A stretch of DNA of 7,188 bases from Pseudarthrobacter sp. (GTDB lineage Bacteria > Actinomycetota > Actinomycetes > Actinomycetales > Micrococcaceae), in NCBI GenBank assembly GCA_013362385.1, contig JABFWC010000306.1, positions 1 through 7,188 on the forward strand, read 5' to 3'. Both the position numbers and the translations under genes were made by a program. A model generated the notes under the pieces. That model was not told where the DNA came from, did no database searches, and saw only the letters and a list, made by a program, of their open reading frames with translations. Of the stretch, positions 6,050 through 7,188 are shown in pieces. The first letter of the stretch is position 1; each line of letters opens with the position of its first letter.

Positions 6050-7188
6050 ATGAGTAGTGTTCTGACAATCCGCGGCGGCGTCCCGCTTACAGGCCGCGTC
6101 AGCGTCCGGGGGGCCAAGAACCTCGTCCCCAAGGCAATGGTGGCGGCGCTGCTGGGCAACGAACCCTCGGTGTTGCGGAACGTTCCGGAGATCAAGGACG
6201 TGGAGGTTGTCACCTCCCTGCTGCAGCTGCATGGCGTGACCGTGGAGAAGGACCCGGTCAACGGCGACCTGACCCTGGATCCGAAGTCCGCCAAGACCGC
6301 GCCCAGCACCGCCATTGACGCCCACGCGGGCGACTCCAGGATCCCCATCCTGCTGTGCGGACCGCTGATCCACGCCATCGGCGAGGCCTTCATTCCGGAC
6401 CTTGGCGGCTGCAAGATCGGCGACCGGCCCATCGACTACCACCTCGACGTGCTGCGCCAGTTCGGGGCAGTGGTGGAAAAGCGCCCGGGCGGCATCCACA
6501 TCTCCGCGCCGAAGGGGCTCCACGGGGCCAAGATCTCCCTGCCGTACCCCTCCGTCGGCGCCACCGAACAGGTCCTGCTCAGTGCCACCCGTGCTGAAGG
6601 CATCACCGAACTCTCCGGTGCCGCCACCGAGCCGGAGGTCATCGACCTTATCGCCGTGCTGCAGAAGATGGGCGCCATCATCAGCGTCCAGACCGACCGG
6701 ACCATCCGGATCGAGGGCGTGCGCGACCTGGGCGGCTATAACCACCGCGCACTCTCGGACCGCAACGAGTCCGCTTCCTGGGCATCGGCGGCGCTGGTAA
6801 CCCGCGGCGATATCTTCGTCGAGGGCGCCTCCCAGCGCGACATGATGACCTTCCTGAACACCTACCGCAAGGTAGGCGGCGGCATGGACATCGGTGAGGA
6901 CGGCATCCGTTTCTACCACCGCGGCGGGAAGCTGACCCCGCTGGTCCTGGAAACCGACGTCCACCCCGGCTTCATGACGGACTGGCAGCAGCCGCTTGTC
7001 GTGGCGCTGACCCAGGCCGAAGGTGTGTCCATCGTCCACGAGACCGTGTACGAGAACCGCTTCGGCTTTACCGACGCCCTGATCCGCATGGGCGCCAGCA
7101 TCCAGGTGCACCGCGAGTGCCTGGGCAGCGTGCCGTGCCGTTTCGGCCAGCGCAACTTCCTGCACTCGGCCGTGATTTCCGGCCCCAC
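6050..7188 (+). CDS. murA: UDP-N-acetylglucosamine 1-carboxyvinyltransferase (3' end outside window)
   Basis: MurA transfers enolpyruvate from phosphoenolpyruvate to UDP-N-acetylglucosamine, the first committed cytoplasmic step of peptidoglycan synthesis. The window holds 379 full codons with no stop; usual length is about 420-450. Residues equivalent to the E. coli active site are visible with a constant offset: Lys23/Asn24 in RGAKN (K22/N23), Arg97 in DSRIPI (R91), catalytic Cys121 in GGCKIGDRP (C115), Arg126 (R120), Asp311 in HPGFMTDWQQP (D305) and Arg337 in YENRFGF (R331). The Cys at the catalytic position predicts a fosfomycin-sensitive enzyme, unlike the Asp form of Mycobacterium tuberculosis. 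GAGGAA (6036-6041) lies 8 bases before the ATG at 6050, which gives the expected MSSVLTIRGG start. It is separated from leuD by a terminator. From memory this leuCD-linked form is common in Arthrobacter relatives; actinobacteria may carry a second MurA, and which one is the main enzyme cannot be told here. Confidence 0.95.
   Translation, partial: MSSVLTIRGGVPLTGRVSVRGAKNLVPKAMVAALLGNEPSVLRNVPEIKDVEVVTSLLQLHGVTVEKDPVNGDLTLDPKSAKTAPSTAIDAHAGDSRIPILLCGPLIHAIGEAFIPDLGGCKIGDRPIDYHLDVLRQFGAVVEKRPGGIHISAPKGLHGAKISLPYPSVGATEQVLLSATRAEGITELSGAATEPEVIDLIAVLQKMGAIISVQTDRTIRIEGVRDLGGYNHRALSDRNESASWASAALVTRGDIFVEGASQRDMMTFLNTYRKVGGGMDIGEDGIRFYHRGGKLTPLVLETDVHPGFMTDWQQPLVVALTQAEGVSIVHETVYENRFGFTDALIRMGASIQVHRECLGSVPCRFGQRNFLHSAVISGP

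Noticed and set aside
5963..7165. 400-codon open frame on the minus strand opposite murA
   Set aside because: Shadow of the conserved murA frame; composition is that of a reversed GC-rich coding strand.

Overview
The window reads as chromosomal DNA of a high-GC actinobacterium. The LeuC, LeuD, IclR-type regulator and MurA translations closely match, from memory, versions found in Arthrobacter/Pseudarthrobacter and relatives (Micrococcales). This assignment rests on recall of protein families and gene order, not on a search. No mobile element, CRISPR array, rRNA or tRNA was seen.

Layout. Positions 1-2359 (+) hold two overlapping genes. The first is the C-terminal part of a membrane-associated dynamin-like protein, cut by the window edge. 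The second is a complete dynamin-like GTPase of 538 residues with two C-terminal membrane segments. The two share an ATGA stop/start overlap. Positions 2373-3699 (-) hold a DUF1697 protein and, 43 bases upstream of it on that strand, an IclR-family regulator of the NdgR/LtbR type. The regulator is divergent from leuC and leuD (+, 3813-5878), which encode the two subunits of 3-isopropylmalate dehydratase. A strong hairpin terminator follows leuD. After a 171-base gap (5879-6049), most of murA begins at 6050 and runs off the right edge.

How the parts work together. The centre of the window is a leucine-biosynthesis control unit: regulator, shared control region, leuCD. The 113-base gap between ndgR and leuC carries two overlapping perfect inverted repeats, at 3705-3724 and 3715-3729. 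They are the best candidates for the regulator's operator. A 23-codon open frame (3729-3800) lies between this site and leuC, and its stop overlaps the leuC ribosome binding site. MurA catalyses the first committed step of peptidoglycan synthesis and appears to be a separate transcription unit. The dynamin-like pair probably acts at the membrane in remodelling or division; its exact role cannot be read from the sequence.

Most of the window is ordinary core genome. The points most worth a second look are the ndgR-leuC control region with its small upstream frame, and the dynamin-like pair. No wholly new system is evident.
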